Shown: piece after piece, positions 1 through 7,929 of the stretch
How the letters are laid out: the number at the start of each line of letters is the position of its first letter
How positions within the stretch are numbered: the first letter of the stretch is position 1
DNA from: CALAED01 sp937891035
GTDB taxonomy: Bacteria; Actinomycetota; Actinomycetes; Streptosporangiales; Streptosporangiaceae
Direction of reading: 5' to 3'
NCBI GenBank assembly: GCA_035642125.1
Contig: DASQSZ010000069.1
Location: forward strand, 1 to 45,193
Length of the DNA: 45,193 nt
Program-made: the position numbers and the translations under genes
Notes under the pieces: generated by a model
Told to the model about the DNA's origin: nothing
Database searches by the model: none
The model's input: only the letters and a program-made list of their open reading frames with translations

Positions 1-96
1 GCCACCGGCGAACTCCTCCGCGAACTGGAACTCGACCCCACCCGCGACTACCAACCCACCGGCCGACCACCAGGCCCGAAACCGAAAACACCGTGA
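1..96 (+). pseudogene. C-terminal end of an IS481-type (rve integrase) transposase, cut by the window edge
   Basis: The first 31 codons are open from the window edge and end at TGA (94-96). The peptide contains ATGELLRELELDPTRDYQP, which resembles the conserved tail of actinobacterial IS481-like DDE transposases, where an 'ATGELLR..LDP.RDYQPTG' segment follows the integrase core. The rest of the gene lies outside the window, so it cannot be said whether the element is intact. It fits the surrounding cluster of mobile-element fragments. The family call rests on memory of that tail only. Confidence 0.5.
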
Positions 97-141
97 CCCA
101 ATGTGGGTTCACGGTGTCCTCGATGTCCTGAGACATCACAG

Positions 142-187
142 TGGTGGGGCGGGTGGGACTCGAACCCACAACCTACGGATTAAAAGA
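142..187 (-). pseudogene. 3' half of a tRNA gene (Lys-like), probable attachment-site remnant
   Basis: Read on the minus strand, this stretch has the 3' strand of an anticodon arm (CTTTTAATCCG), a variable loop, a perfect T-arm (GTGGG TTCGAGT CCCAC), the 3' acceptor strand CCGCCCC, the discriminator A and an encoded CCA. No matching 5' acceptor GGGGCGG or proper D-arm is found upstream; the sequence changes character beyond position 187. The TTT in the would-be anticodon loop suggests tRNA-Lys, but that is weak. A 3' tRNA half with encoded CCA is what an integrative element leaves at its distal attachment site, so the DNA to the right may be element-derived. Confidence 0.55.
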
Positions 188-404
188 GCCAAGGAATCCG
201 CAGCTCCTCGTTTACCAACTCTACAAGAATAGGGTTACCCTGTGACCCGCAATGCCGCGACGTGCCATTACGTACAGGCCCGGCGTCGCTCCTCGAAATG
301 ACGCCGTCCGCGTAATGCCGGGTGCTGACGGTCCGTACCGCGACGGACGAGCACACACCGAGCACACACGGGCCGGGACCGTCCCGCACCTGCACCGTCC
401 ATGC

Positions 405-478
405 CGTCTGCGCGTAGGTCCACGGCCGCTCACCGGGGCGGCGTGCCAGCGCAGCAGTGTGCCGGGCGTGATGATCAC
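405..478 (-). pseudogene. degenerate N-terminal scrap of an integrase-type transposase
   Basis: The minus strand encodes ITPGTLLRWHAAP, resembling the 'V.PATLLRWHR.LV.RRWTYP' segment in the N-terminal part of many actinobacterial rve transposases. A frame change follows, after which WTY appears in another frame. Nothing before or after continues the protein. It is too short for a firm family call and is listed because it helps explain the gene-free stretch between the tRNA half and the reverse transcriptase. Confidence 0.3.
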
Positions 479-580
479 CCCAGTTTGCCGAGGGCGCCAC
501 TGGGTGGGTCAGCGACGAGATCAGCGCACGATCGACACAACAGAAGCGAGGGCGGGAGTCTGCCGTTGCGGTACCGAAAG

Positions 581-1401
581 CTGGTGACGCAGTTGATGCA
601 AGCGATCGAGGAACGCGTTTGTGATCGGGCCGTCCTTCACCTGATCCGCACGATGCTGCGGGCTGGGGTGATGGAGGACGGGCAGTTGCGCCGTGAGGTG
701 ACGGGAGCCCTGCAGGGTGGTCCGTTGTCGCCGTTGCTCTGCAACGTCTGCCTGCACCGGCTGGGCCGGGGATGGTCGACGCGCGAGCACGGTGTGCTGG
801 TGCGTTCGCTGATGACGCGGTGGTGATGTGTGAGACCAGGGAGCAGGCCGAGGCTGCGCTGGCGCGGCTGACCGCCCTGCTGGCTGATCTTGGGTTGGAG
901 CCCAAGGCGGTCAAGACCCGCATTGTGCACCTGGCCGAGGGGGAGGACGGGTTTGCTTTCCTCGGTTTTCACCATCGGCTGGTGCGCGGGTGGACCCCGA
1001 GGTCGGCGCATCTGACCTTCCTTGCTCGCTGGCCTGCACGCAAGGCTGTCCAACGAGCCCGTGACCGGATCCGGGAACTGACCGGCCGGAGATGGCTGTG
1101 GATGCCGGTCGAGGACATCGTCAGGGACCTGAACATGTTCCTGCGCGGTTGGGCCGGATATTTCCGCTATGGGAACTCCGCCAGAGTCCTCGGCCAGATC
1201 AGGAATTTCGCTCTCATGCGGTTGGCGATCTGGTTGTCGAAGCAAGGTAACCGGCGCCGAGCGTGGGGATGGGGCATCAAACAGGTGCTGTTGTCTCCGA
1301 ACCAGTTGGGCCTGATCGCCTCGATGGAACCGTCGTCCCGCCCAGACCCTTCCGGGATTGGCGTGGAAAGGCCGAACGCCGACGGTGAAGAACGTGGGTA
1401 A
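581..1401 (+). pseudogene. ltrA: group II intron reverse transcriptase/maturase, truncated and frameshifted
   Basis: From 581 the frame encodes central reverse-transcriptase blocks (IEERVCDRAVLHLIRTMLRA, then TGALQGGPLSPLLCNV, the PQGG-type block). It is then interrupted just before the catalytic motif: GTG CGT TC GCT GAT GAC shows that one base is missing in the codon before Ala-Asp-Asp, so the [Y/F]ADD box is split between two frames at about 805. The second frame continues with ADDAVVMC, a LGFHHR thumb-region segment and the maturase motif FLRGWAGYFRYGNSARVL, ending at TAA 1399-1401. The N-terminal fingers region expected before 581 is not recognisable. Intron domain V follows directly. 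The protein must be inactive unless a programmed frameshift occurs. Confidence 0.85.
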
Positions 1402-1498
1402 GCCGTGTGCGGGAGAACCGCATGCACGGTTTGACGGGCGGGGACTGGAAACGGAGCCGTGACTTGCGGAAACCGCGCCGGTCCCCGACCATCCCACT
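1400..1498 (+). ncRNA. group II intron 3' end: domain V and putative domain VI
   Basis: Bases 1400-1433 form a domain V-like hairpin: AGCCGTGTGCGG, GAGA loop, CCGCATGCACGGTT, with the two-nucleotide bulge and catalytic AGC base of bacterial group II introns. A second stem-loop follows, with GGGGACTGG (from about 1439) pairing with CCGGTCCCC (about 1485), taken as domain VI or an intron-end hairpin. The 3' splice boundary near 1498 is a guess. Domains I-IV were not delimited, and the intron 5' part seems lost. Confidence 0.6.
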
Positions 1499-1563
1499 TG
1501 AGACCGGCTGGTGGGAGGTCCGGTGTAGCGGCGTGAACGGGCGCTAGGTGGCAGGCTGGCGGG

Positions 1564-2298
1564 ATGGCTGGTGCACGGTATGGAATGGATGCGCCCTATG
1601 GGTTCGGTTTTGTGGGCTTGATCGCGCTCGGGTTCCTGGTGTTCGGGCTGGTCATGTCAGTCGCCGAAGATATGGCGGCCGCGATGCCAGCGCTGGTCTC
1701 CGCCGCGCTGCTGGCGGGCTGCCTGACCCTGAGCCTGCACGCCTCTTTGCGCGGCAAGTTCCTGGTCTGGCGGGAGGTGCTCGACGGGCTGGAACTGCGC
1801 GGTGACGAGCGGCTGCTCGACCTCGGCTGCGGACGCGGAGCTGTGTTGCTTGCCGCCGCCCGGCATCTCCCGCACGGCCAAGCGGTCGGCGTTGACCTGT
1901 GGCGTGTCGGGCACCAGTTCGGCAACTCCTCGGCGGCGACCCTGTGGAACGCCCGCGCTGAAGGCGTCGCTGACCGTGTTGCTGTGCACGCCGGTGACCT
2001 GCGAAGACTGCCGTATGCGGAGGCGAGCTTCGACCTGGTCGTCTCCAGCTTGACGGTGCATACCATCTTCGGCAGGGCCGGCCGGGCCAAGGCGATCGCC
2101 GAAGCGTACCGGGTGCTGCGGCCGGGCGGTCGCCTGGTGATCGCCGATCTCGCGCGGACACCCCGCGAGTACGCCAGAGTGCTGAAGGGGTTGGACGCTC
2201 GGGACGTTCAGGTGCAAGGGCTCGGCTGGCGCGTGTGGTGGGGCAGTCCGTTGGTGCCGACCCGCCTGCTCATCGCTTGCAAACCAGGCACCACGTAA
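1564..2298 (+). CDS. membrane-anchored class I SAM-dependent methyltransferase
   Basis: 244 residues. The first ~65 residues hold two hydrophobic stretches (GFVGLIALGFLVFGLVM and a second Ala/Leu-rich segment ending near SLHASL), suggesting two transmembrane helices. The methyltransferase domain follows: motif I LLDLGCGRGAVLLAAA with the glycine-rich SAM loop, motif II acidic VGVDLW, the 'HAGDLRRLPYAEASFDLVVS' segment, and a post-motif III VLRPGGRLVIADL. The substrate cannot be told; families of this layout are usually annotated only as methyltransferase domain 11/25. An internal ATG at 1588 is an alternative start that would shorten the first helix. It lies between an intron remnant and an IS21 remnant, with no operon partner. 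Confidence 0.8.
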   Translation: MAGARYGMDAPYGFGFVGLIALGFLVFGLVMSVAEDMAAAMPALVSAALLAGCLTLSLHASLRGKFLVWREVLDGLELRGDERLLDLGCGRGAVLLAAARHLPHGQAVGVDLWRVGHQFGNSSAATLWNARAEGVADRVAVHAGDLRRLPYAEASFDLVVSSLTVHTIFGRAGRAKAIAEAYRVLRPGGRLVIADLARTPREYARVLKGLDARDVQVQGLGWRVWWGSPLVPTRLLIACKPGTT

Positions 2299-2432
2299 CA
2301 ACGTTGAGCACGCACGCTTCTGCAAGATCCTCAGAGTGCTCCGTCGATAGTGTCGCATGGGCTGGAATCATGGAGTATGGCCAGCTAAGGGGCTCTTCCT
2401 GGGTGTCGTCGCATGACGGCTCTGCCGTCCGC

Positions 2433-3179
2433 TCAGACACGGCCGCGTCCTCCACCCCATGCTGGAAACCTAGTTCGGGCAGATGACGGCGGCTTGTTAG
2501 TAGGGCACCCGCCACTTAGCGATGTTTGATGCGTCTTTGCCGGTTGTGGCAGCGGCGGGCGCGGAGTTGGTGTCGTCGTCGCCAGCGTGACTCCATGGAC
2601 AGCACCGGCCGCGACGAACATGTGCCGGGAGGCCGGCAGCACCATCACGAACGCCCACACCGTCCGGCGGCGGCCACTCGCCGGGTCCGGCCACATGCCC
2701 AGCTTCCCGTAGTCGATCTGAGCTTCCTGCCCGGGCGGCAGGGTGTCCTTGAGCACCGTCACCCGCGACCGCAGCAGATCCTCGGGCAGGTTGGCGCGCA
2801 CCCACCGGCGCAGCGACGGCGCCGAGCACGCCAACCCGTGCTCATCGACCAGCCGCTGATGGATCGTGGCCATCGTGACGTTCGCCTTGAGCTGCTCGGC
2901 GATGTAGTCCCGACGCTTTTCGATATGCGGCCAGGTCACCTGCCGCAGCCGGGTCTCGGCCAGCTCCGGGAACCACTCGATAACCAGCCGCCGCCACTCG
3001 GCCTCCTCTACCGGCGGCCCGCCCGGGACCATCCCCGCAGCCACCGCCGGCGCCAGATACTTCCGGATTGTCTTGCGGTCCACGCCCAAGCTCGCGGACA
3101 ACTCGTTCCGTGAGCGGCCCGCATACCAGTGCACCATGATCTCGATGATGTCGATCACGACAAAGGTTCTCCTCGCCAT
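2433..3179 (-). pseudogene. istA: IS21-family transposase IstA, truncated after the start of the DDE domain
   Basis: The protein begins MARRTFVVIDIIEIMVHW, then a helix-turn-helix (RSRNELSASLGVDRKTIRKY) typical of IstA, and reaches the start of the integrase core (GQEAQIDYGKLGMW, with the first catalytic Asp, then TVWAFVMVLPASRHMFV). After that the reading becomes low-complexity Pro/Thr and stops. IstA is normally about 400-550 residues, so the rest of the DDE domain and the whole istB helper ATPase are missing. IS21 end repeats lie just upstream at 3267-3335. The element cannot move by itself. Confidence 0.8.
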
Positions 3180-3266
3180 CGGCTCCCCCCGCCCAGCCAG
3201 TGGACGAAGGAAGGCTCCAACATTGCGAGGACCAGACCCGCCCCGACACGCACACGCCGTCCCCCA

Positions 3267-3335
3267 GGGGAATTACGTGACCGGCCGGGTGGGGAATTAC
3301 GTGATCACAACTGCCTAGCTTGGGGAATTCGCTGA
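3267..3335. repeat. three direct repeats of the IS21 terminus
   Basis: GGGGAATTACGTGA occurs at 3267-3280 and 3291-3304, and a variant GGGGAATTCGCTGA at 3322-3335. They lie between the istA start and the outside of the element. IS21 ends characteristically carry multiple repeated transposase-binding sites, so these are read as the surviving end of this copy. The opposite end was not found in the window. Confidence 0.65.
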
Positions 3336-3539
3336 CCGCCGACACGGAGACCTCGCTCCTTATCGATCACCGACGCACCGCAATCTTCTCAACCCACCGC
3401 CGACTTCGACACACGGCCTAGCTGCGGGGCGACAGCTGTTGGGCGGCCAATCATGTAACGGTGACGACAAATCGTCTGTGAGCTTCCGACTTGTATTGGT
3501 GTACCGCTCGCGGGGCCGTTGATCTTGGCTCTAGCGTTC

Positions 3540-3734
3540 GCGGGAGGTGCTGGGCCGGGTTCGCTCGTGAGCTTCCTGCCGCCCGTTTCGGGGTTGGCTC
3601 TAACGGGGTGTGCGGCTCGGCCTGGCGCCGGGTCGTGGTCTGGCTCAACAGAGGCGTGTGAACGACAAGAAACTGCAAGTCGGGTTGCCGACCACGATTC
3701 CTCCCATGCCTATCTATGTGAAGGGATCTGGTCG
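3540..3734 (+). ncRNA. candidate IS110 left-end non-coding region (possible bridge RNA)
   Basis: About 195 bases of GC-rich, hairpin-prone sequence lie directly before the IS110 transposase start, with no convincing protein-coding signal. It is known that IS110-group elements carry their target/donor-specifying bridge RNA in the non-coding left end upstream of the recombinase gene. Location and size fit that pattern; the fold and the guide loops were not derived here. The left boundary is arbitrary. Confidence 0.35.
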
Positions 3735-5486
3735 GTGGTCATTATTGGGGTGGACCCGCACAAGTCGAGGCATACCGCGACCGCGGTGGATAAGGACACC
3801 CACCAGCAGTTGGGGTCGCTGCGGGTGGAGGCGTCGCTGGCGGGATACCGGCGGCTTCGGTCCTGGGCCAAGGCATGGCCGCGGCGGCGGTGGGCGATCG
3901 AAAACGCCCACGGTCTGGGTCGTCACCTGGCGCAGTGGCTGCTGGCCCGGGAAGAGGGCGTGGTGGACGTGCCCACCACGGCGACACGGCGGGTGCGGGA
4001 ACTGTCGCGCGGTGGGCGGCGCAAGAACGACGTGATCGACGCCGCGGCGGCGGCCAGCGTCGCCGCGCTGTATGACGATGCCGCCCCGGTGACCGTCGAG
4101 GACACCAGCACGGTGCTGGCGCTTTTGGGCGAGCGGCGCACGAATCTGTCCCAGCAGCGGGTCCGTGCGGTCAACCAGCTGCATGCCCTGCTGCGGGATC
4201 TGCTGGCAGGCGGCGCACCCACCAGCTTGACCGCAGACCAGGCCGCCCAACTGCTGCGTGCCGTCCGCCCGGCCGGCCCGGTCGAGCAGACCCGCAAACA
4301 GCTGGCCCGTGACCTGATCACCGAGATCCGCCGGATAGACGCCAAGATCAAAGACAACGCCGCGCAGATGGCCGAGGCCGTGACCGCCACCGGCAGCACC
4401 CTCACCGCCATCGACGGCGTGGGGCCGGTCACCTCCGCCAGGATCCTCGGCCGCACCCGAGGCGCCAGCCGTTTCGCCACCGGCTCCCACTACGCCAACT
4501 ACACCGGCACCGCCCCGATCGAGGTGGCCAGCGCCGGCCGAGCCCGGCACCGGCTTTGTCGCGGCGGCGACCGCCAGCTCAACGCCGCCCTGCACGTCAT
4601 CGCCATCACCCAAGTCCGGATGACCCGCTCCACCGGCCGGGCCTACTACGACCGGAAGATCGCCGAAGGCAAGACCCACAGCGAGGCGCTGCGCTGCCTC
4701 AAACGCAGACTCGCCGAACACCTATGGCGCACCATGATCAAAGACGAGCGCCGCCGCGACCGCGACAAGCACCACCCCGAAGCGACGGGCCCGGGAGGAC
4801 ACCCGGGGGCGACTACGAAATCCAGCGCGGCCGGCCCAACCCCGACAGCCGACTCTTCGGACAAAATCACTTCCCGAACCCGCCGATATCGAGCCTACGC
4901 CCGCACACCAGATCGCTTGACAAACACAGAGGCACCCTGTTCGAACACTTCCGGGTGCCACTGTGGGTGCCAGAGGTCGGCGAATGCGTGGCTTGCCAAG
5001 ATGTTCACGCCACACCGCATCACACAGACCATCGCCGACATCGCCCGCGTTCAACACGACCAACCCAACCCTCGCATACTGCGCGCCAAAGCGAAGATCG
5101 CCGAATGCGACACCAAACTCGCACGCCACCGCGCAGCGCTCGAAGCCGGGGCCGACCCCGCCACCGTCACCGGCTGGATCGCCGACACCAACGCCCAACG
5201 TGTTGCCGCCCAAGCCGAACTACGCGCCGCCGACACCCAGCCGCACAAGACCATATCCCCAGACGACATCAAAGACATGATCACCACACTGGGCGGGCTG
5301 ATCGCGATCCTGCACGATGCGCGGCCCGAAGACCGCCACAGCATCTACAGCCAACTCGGCATCCGAATGACCTATCACCCCGGAAAACACGAGATCCGGG
5401 CCGAGGCAACCCTCCACCCGGATCTTCTGGTCGCACCCCATGATTCAAAATTTGGGGTAACGGTTCGTGACCGAGGGGGGACTTGA
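3735..5486 (+). CDS. IS110-family transposase, open in frame into a serine recombinase remnant
   Basis: The GTG at 3735 has AAGGGA at 3721-3726 and gives VVIIGVDPHKSRHTATAV, the usual IS110 start with the first RuvC-like Asp. The DEDD domain follows (AIENAHGLGRHLA; RRKNDVIDAAAAA), then a helical region, and the C-terminal transposase_20 domain with the helix-hairpin-helix LTAIDGVGPVTSARILG and YTGTAPIEVAS. The conserved region ends near residue 345, and a typical IS110 protein is about 400 residues (to roughly 4935). There is no stop there: the frame runs on into the tail of a large serine recombinase. A start at 3519 would only add unrelated residues. The transposase part looks intact and could be active. 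Confidence 0.8.
   Translation: MVIIGVDPHKSRHTATAVDKDTHQQLGSLRVEASLAGYRRLRSWAKAWPRRRWAIENAHGLGRHLAQWLLAREEGVVDVPTTATRRVRELSRGGRRKNDVIDAAAAASVAALYDDAAPVTVEDTSTVLALLGERRTNLSQQRVRAVNQLHALLRDLLAGGAPTSLTADQAAQLLRAVRPAGPVEQTRKQLARDLITEIRRIDAKIKDNAAQMAEAVTATGSTLTAIDGVGPVTSARILGRTRGASRFATGSHYANYTGTAPIEVASAGRARHRLCRGGDRQLNAALHVIAITQVRMTRSTGRAYYDRKIAEGKTHSEALRCLKRRLAEHLWRTMIKDERRRDRDKHHPEATGPGGHPGATTKSSAAGPTPTADSSDKITSRTRRYRAYARTPDRLTNTEAPCSNTSGCHCGCQRSANAWLAKMFTPHRITQTIADIARVQHDQPNPRILRAKAKIAECDTKLARHRAALEAGADPATVTGWIADTNAQRVAAQAELRAADTQPHKTISPDDIKDMITTLGGLIAILHDARPEDRHSIYSQLGIRMTYHPGKHEIRAEATLHPDLLVAPHDSKFGVTVRDRGGT
4983..5486 (+). pseudogene. C-terminal remnant of a large serine recombinase (integrase)
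   Basis: From NAWLAKMFTPHRI onward the residues match the C-terminal third of actinobacterial large serine recombinases: a predicted coiled-coil (AKAKIAECDTKLARHRAALE, then GADPATVTGWIADTNAQR), an 'ISPDDIKDMITTLGGLIAIL' segment and the closing beta piece YSQLGIRMTYHPGKHEIRAE. The catalytic N-terminal resolvase domain and zinc ribbon are absent, replaced by the IS110 gene. The stop codon (5484-5486) falls inside tRNA-Leu, so the last residues DRGGT are encoded by the antisense of the tRNA T-arm and acceptor. This suggests the parental element integrated at that tRNA. Confidence 0.7.
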
Positions 5487-5552
5487 ACCCCCATGCCCTT
5501 AACGGGCACTAGCACCTCAAGCTAGCGCGTCTGCCTATTCCGCCACCCGGTC
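5468..5552 (-). tRNA. tRNA-Leu (anticodon GAG)
   Basis: An 85-base class II tRNA. The acceptor GACCGGG pairs with CTCGGTC (one G-T), the anticodon arm is CTAGC TTGAGGT GCTAG with GAG at 34-36, a long variable arm (GCCCGTTAAGGGC) follows, and the T-arm is GGGGG TTCAAGT CCCCC with discriminator A. No CCA is encoded. The gene is intact although the serine recombinase remnant overlaps its 3' end on the other strand. Confidence 0.95.
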
Positions 5553-5669
5553 GTGCGTGCGCGTTTCAGTGCGCCGCGGCTGGCCAACCATACCAAACGT
5601 CTCGACTCGCGGCGAAGTCGATCGCCGTGCACGATGGGCATTGTATGGCCGGTGACGAGGGAGGACACA

Positions 5670-6980
5670 GTGACCGAGCGGCGCACCGCAGAGGACGAGG
5701 TCGTCGAGCTGTGCCGGGATCTGATTCGGATGGACACCAGCAACTACGGTGATCACTCCGGGCCCGGCGAACGGGTGGCGGCCGAGTACGTGGCGGACAA
5801 GCTGGCGGAGGTCGGTCTGGAGCCCAGGGTGGTGGAGTCCCATCCCGGGCGGGCCAGCGTCGTGGCCAGGGTCGAGGGGGTCGACCCGTCCCGGGATGCG
5901 CTGTTGCTCCATGGTCACCTGGATGTGGTGCCGGCCCAGGCGAGCGACTGGGAGGTGCCGCCGTTCAGCGGTGAGGTGCGGGACGGTTTCCTGTGGGGCC
6001 GCGGCGCGGTGGACATGAAGGACATGGACGCCATGATCCTCGCGGTGCTCCGGCAGCGGCTCATGGAGGGGCGCCGGCCGCCGCGCGATGTCGTGCTGGC
6101 GTTCTTGGCCGATGAGGAGGCCGGCGGCGCCTGGGGAGCGCGGTACCTGGTGGACGAGCATCCCGAGCTGTTCGAGGGGTGCACGGAGGCGGTCGGCGAG
6201 GTCGGCGGGTTCAGCCTCACGGTGCCCGGTGATCGTCGGTTGTATCTGATCGAGACCGCGGAGAAGGGCATGGCCTGGTTGCGGCTCACCGCGACGGGGA
6301 CCGCGGGGCACGGCTCGATGGTCAATCCCGACAACGCGGTCACGGCGGTGGCCGCCGCGGTGGCGCGGCTTGGCGAGCACAGGTTCCCCGTCCGGCTGAC
6401 CAAGACGGTACGGGCGTTCCTGGAACGGGTGTGCGAGGCGTACGGGGTCGCCTTTGACCCGGAAAATCCGGAAGAGTCGGTTAAAGGGCTGGGTTCGGCA
6501 TCTCGGATGATTGCCGCGACTCTCCGGAATACCGTTAATCCCACGGTGCTGGACGCGGGTTATAAGACCAATGTCATTCCGCAGGAGGCGGTCGCCCAGG
6601 TCGACGGCAGATTCCTGCCCGGGTACGAGGCGGAATTCTTCGCGACAGTGGACGAATTGCTCGGACCGGACGTACGGCGAGACTTCGTGCATCACGATGT
6701 CGCGCTCGAGACCGAGTTCGACGGCGCCCTGATCGAGGCGATGGAGGCGGCCCTGACCTCGGAGGATCCGGCCGCGGTCGCGGTGCCGTACTGCCTGTCG
6801 GGCGGCACGGACGCCAAGTCGTTCTCCCGGCTGGGCATCAGATGCTTTGGGTTCTCGCCGCTACTCCTCCCCCCGGATTTGGATTTTTCCGGAATGTTCC
6901 ACGGCATCAACGAACGCGTTCCGCTGGCCGGACTCCGCTTTGGCGTGCGCGTTCTGGATCGTTTTCTTGATCAGGCCTGA
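5670..6980 (+). CDS. M20-family zinc metallopeptidase (ArgE/DapE/ACY1-like)
   Basis: 436 residues from GTG 5670, preceded by GGAGG (5660-5664). Metal-ligand motifs of the M20 family are present in order: LLLHGHLDVVP (His83, Asp85), WGRGAVDMKD (bridging Asp115), FLADEEAGG (catalytic Glu149 and ligand Glu150), then a dimerisation domain starting TAEKGMAWLRLTATG with the GHGS loop, and the closing MFHGINERVP with the last His ligand. It is a cytosolic amidohydrolase cleaving N-acyl amino acids or dipeptides; the exact substrate cannot be read from sequence. It stands alone between tRNA-Leu and the secreted-protein genes. Complete length and intact ligands suggest an active enzyme. Confidence 0.9.
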   Translation: MTERRTAEDEVVELCRDLIRMDTSNYGDHSGPGERVAAEYVADKLAEVGLEPRVVESHPGRASVVARVEGVDPSRDALLLHGHLDVVPAQASDWEVPPFSGEVRDGFLWGRGAVDMKDMDAMILAVLRQRLMEGRRPPRDVVLAFLADEEAGGAWGARYLVDEHPELFEGCTEAVGEVGGFSLTVPGDRRLYLIETAEKGMAWLRLTATGTAGHGSMVNPDNAVTAVAAAVARLGEHRFPVRLTKTVRAFLERVCEAYGVAFDPENPEESVKGLGSASRMIAATLRNTVNPTVLDAGYKTNVIPQEAVAQVDGRFLPGYEAEFFATVDELLGPDVRRDFVHHDVALETEFDGALIEAMEAALTSEDPAAVAVPYCLSGGTDAKSFSRLGIRCFGFSPLLLPPDLDFSGMFHGINERVPLAGLRFGVRVLDRFLDQA

Positions 6981-7086
6981 ATTTACCCTCAATTGACGTT
7001 GCGAGTGCGCAGCGTGGTGCTACGGTGACCGATTGTACGGAACGTCATCGACGTTCGTTGGGTGAGGAATCCGAGCAGGAGGACCC

Positions 7087-7929
7087 GTGGCACTTGGGCG
7101 CATGCGAGCACGCACCGTGCTCGCCTGGATGCGTTCCCTGACGCCACGGGTTCTCCGCCGCCTGCTCTTCGTCGGCGGTCTCGCGCTCGCCGGGTGGCTG
7201 CTGTGCGGCGCCGGGCAGGCGCACGCCGCGGCCGGCGATGGGCCCGACTCGGGTGCCGGTGCCGCCGCCATGGTCGGCTCGCTGCCGTACGCCGACGCAC
7301 CGGCCAAAACCCTGGCGCACGACCACGCGCCCGGGCGTCGGCTGGCGGAGCCTGCCGACCGGCCGCGTGACCGTTCGCGCGGCGACGTCATGCACGGCGA
7401 CGTCACGCGTAACGCGGTCACCCGCGACGGCATCGCGCGGAACGTCATCGGCACGGCCGCGCGGTCCGGCGACCTCGTTCGCCGGCCGGGTGCGCTCGAC
7501 CCGGTGGCGACGCTGCCGACAGGCCGGGCGGGCACCGGTGCGAGCTGGGTCCCCGGACATCGCGCCGCCGCGATGCCCACCGCACCGGCCGTGGCCATTC
7601 GCCATGGCTGGCCGCACCACAGCGCGGCACACCGCGATGTCGCGCGCTCCACCACACCGGTGGCGGCCACCGGCATCGACCCGTGCGGTCGCGCCCTCGC
7701 CCGCACCGCGCCGGCGACCCCCGCGCCGCCGGTCGGCGGGCCGAATGGAGCGGTCGGCGAGACCGGTGCGCTCCCATCGGCCGGCACCGCGTCAGCAGGT
7801 GGCCTGGCCGGTCACACAGCCCGGCCCGAGGCGACGCCGCGGCCGTCCACCTCGCTCAGGTCCGTGTTGGGCGGCGTCCCCCCCGCCGTCCACGCAGCGA
7901 CGGACGAGCCGGCCGTCTCGCCCGATTAG
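7087..7929 (+). CDS. secreted low-complexity protein of unknown function
   Basis: 280 residues from GTG 7087 behind an AGGAGGA ribosome site. A long basic N-terminus is followed by a hydrophobic core (LLFVGGLALAGWLLCGAG) and an AHA-A cleavage-like site near residue 47, indicating export. The mature part is Ala/Pro/Arg/His-rich with short degenerate repeats (GDVMHGDVTRNAVTRDGIAR) and no recognised domain. It precedes the chaplin gene on the same strand, separated by about 285 bases in which I see nothing coding, and might serve the same cell-surface process. That link is positional inference only. Confidence 0.55.
   Translation: MALGRMRARTVLAWMRSLTPRVLRRLLFVGGLALAGWLLCGAGQAHAAAGDGPDSGAGAAAMVGSLPYADAPAKTLAHDHAPGRRLAEPADRPRDRSRGDVMHGDVTRNAVTRDGIARNVIGTAARSGDLVRRPGALDPVATLPTGRAGTGASWVPGHRAAAMPTAPAVAIRHGWPHHSAAHRDVARSTTPVAATGIDPCGRALARTAPATPAPPVGGPNGAVGETGALPSAGTASAGGLAGHTARPEATPRPSTSLRSVLGGVPPAVHAATDEPAVSPD

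Noticed and set aside
180..240. A complete unusual tRNA or selC-like tRNA covering 142-225
   Set aside because: No 5' acceptor strand complementary to CCGCCCC exists and the D-arm is not formed, so only the 3' half is claimed.
6993..7026. TTGACG...TACGGT as a promoter of the secreted-protein gene
   Set aside because: The spacer is 22 bases, too long for a normal sigma-70-type promoter; not listed as a feature.
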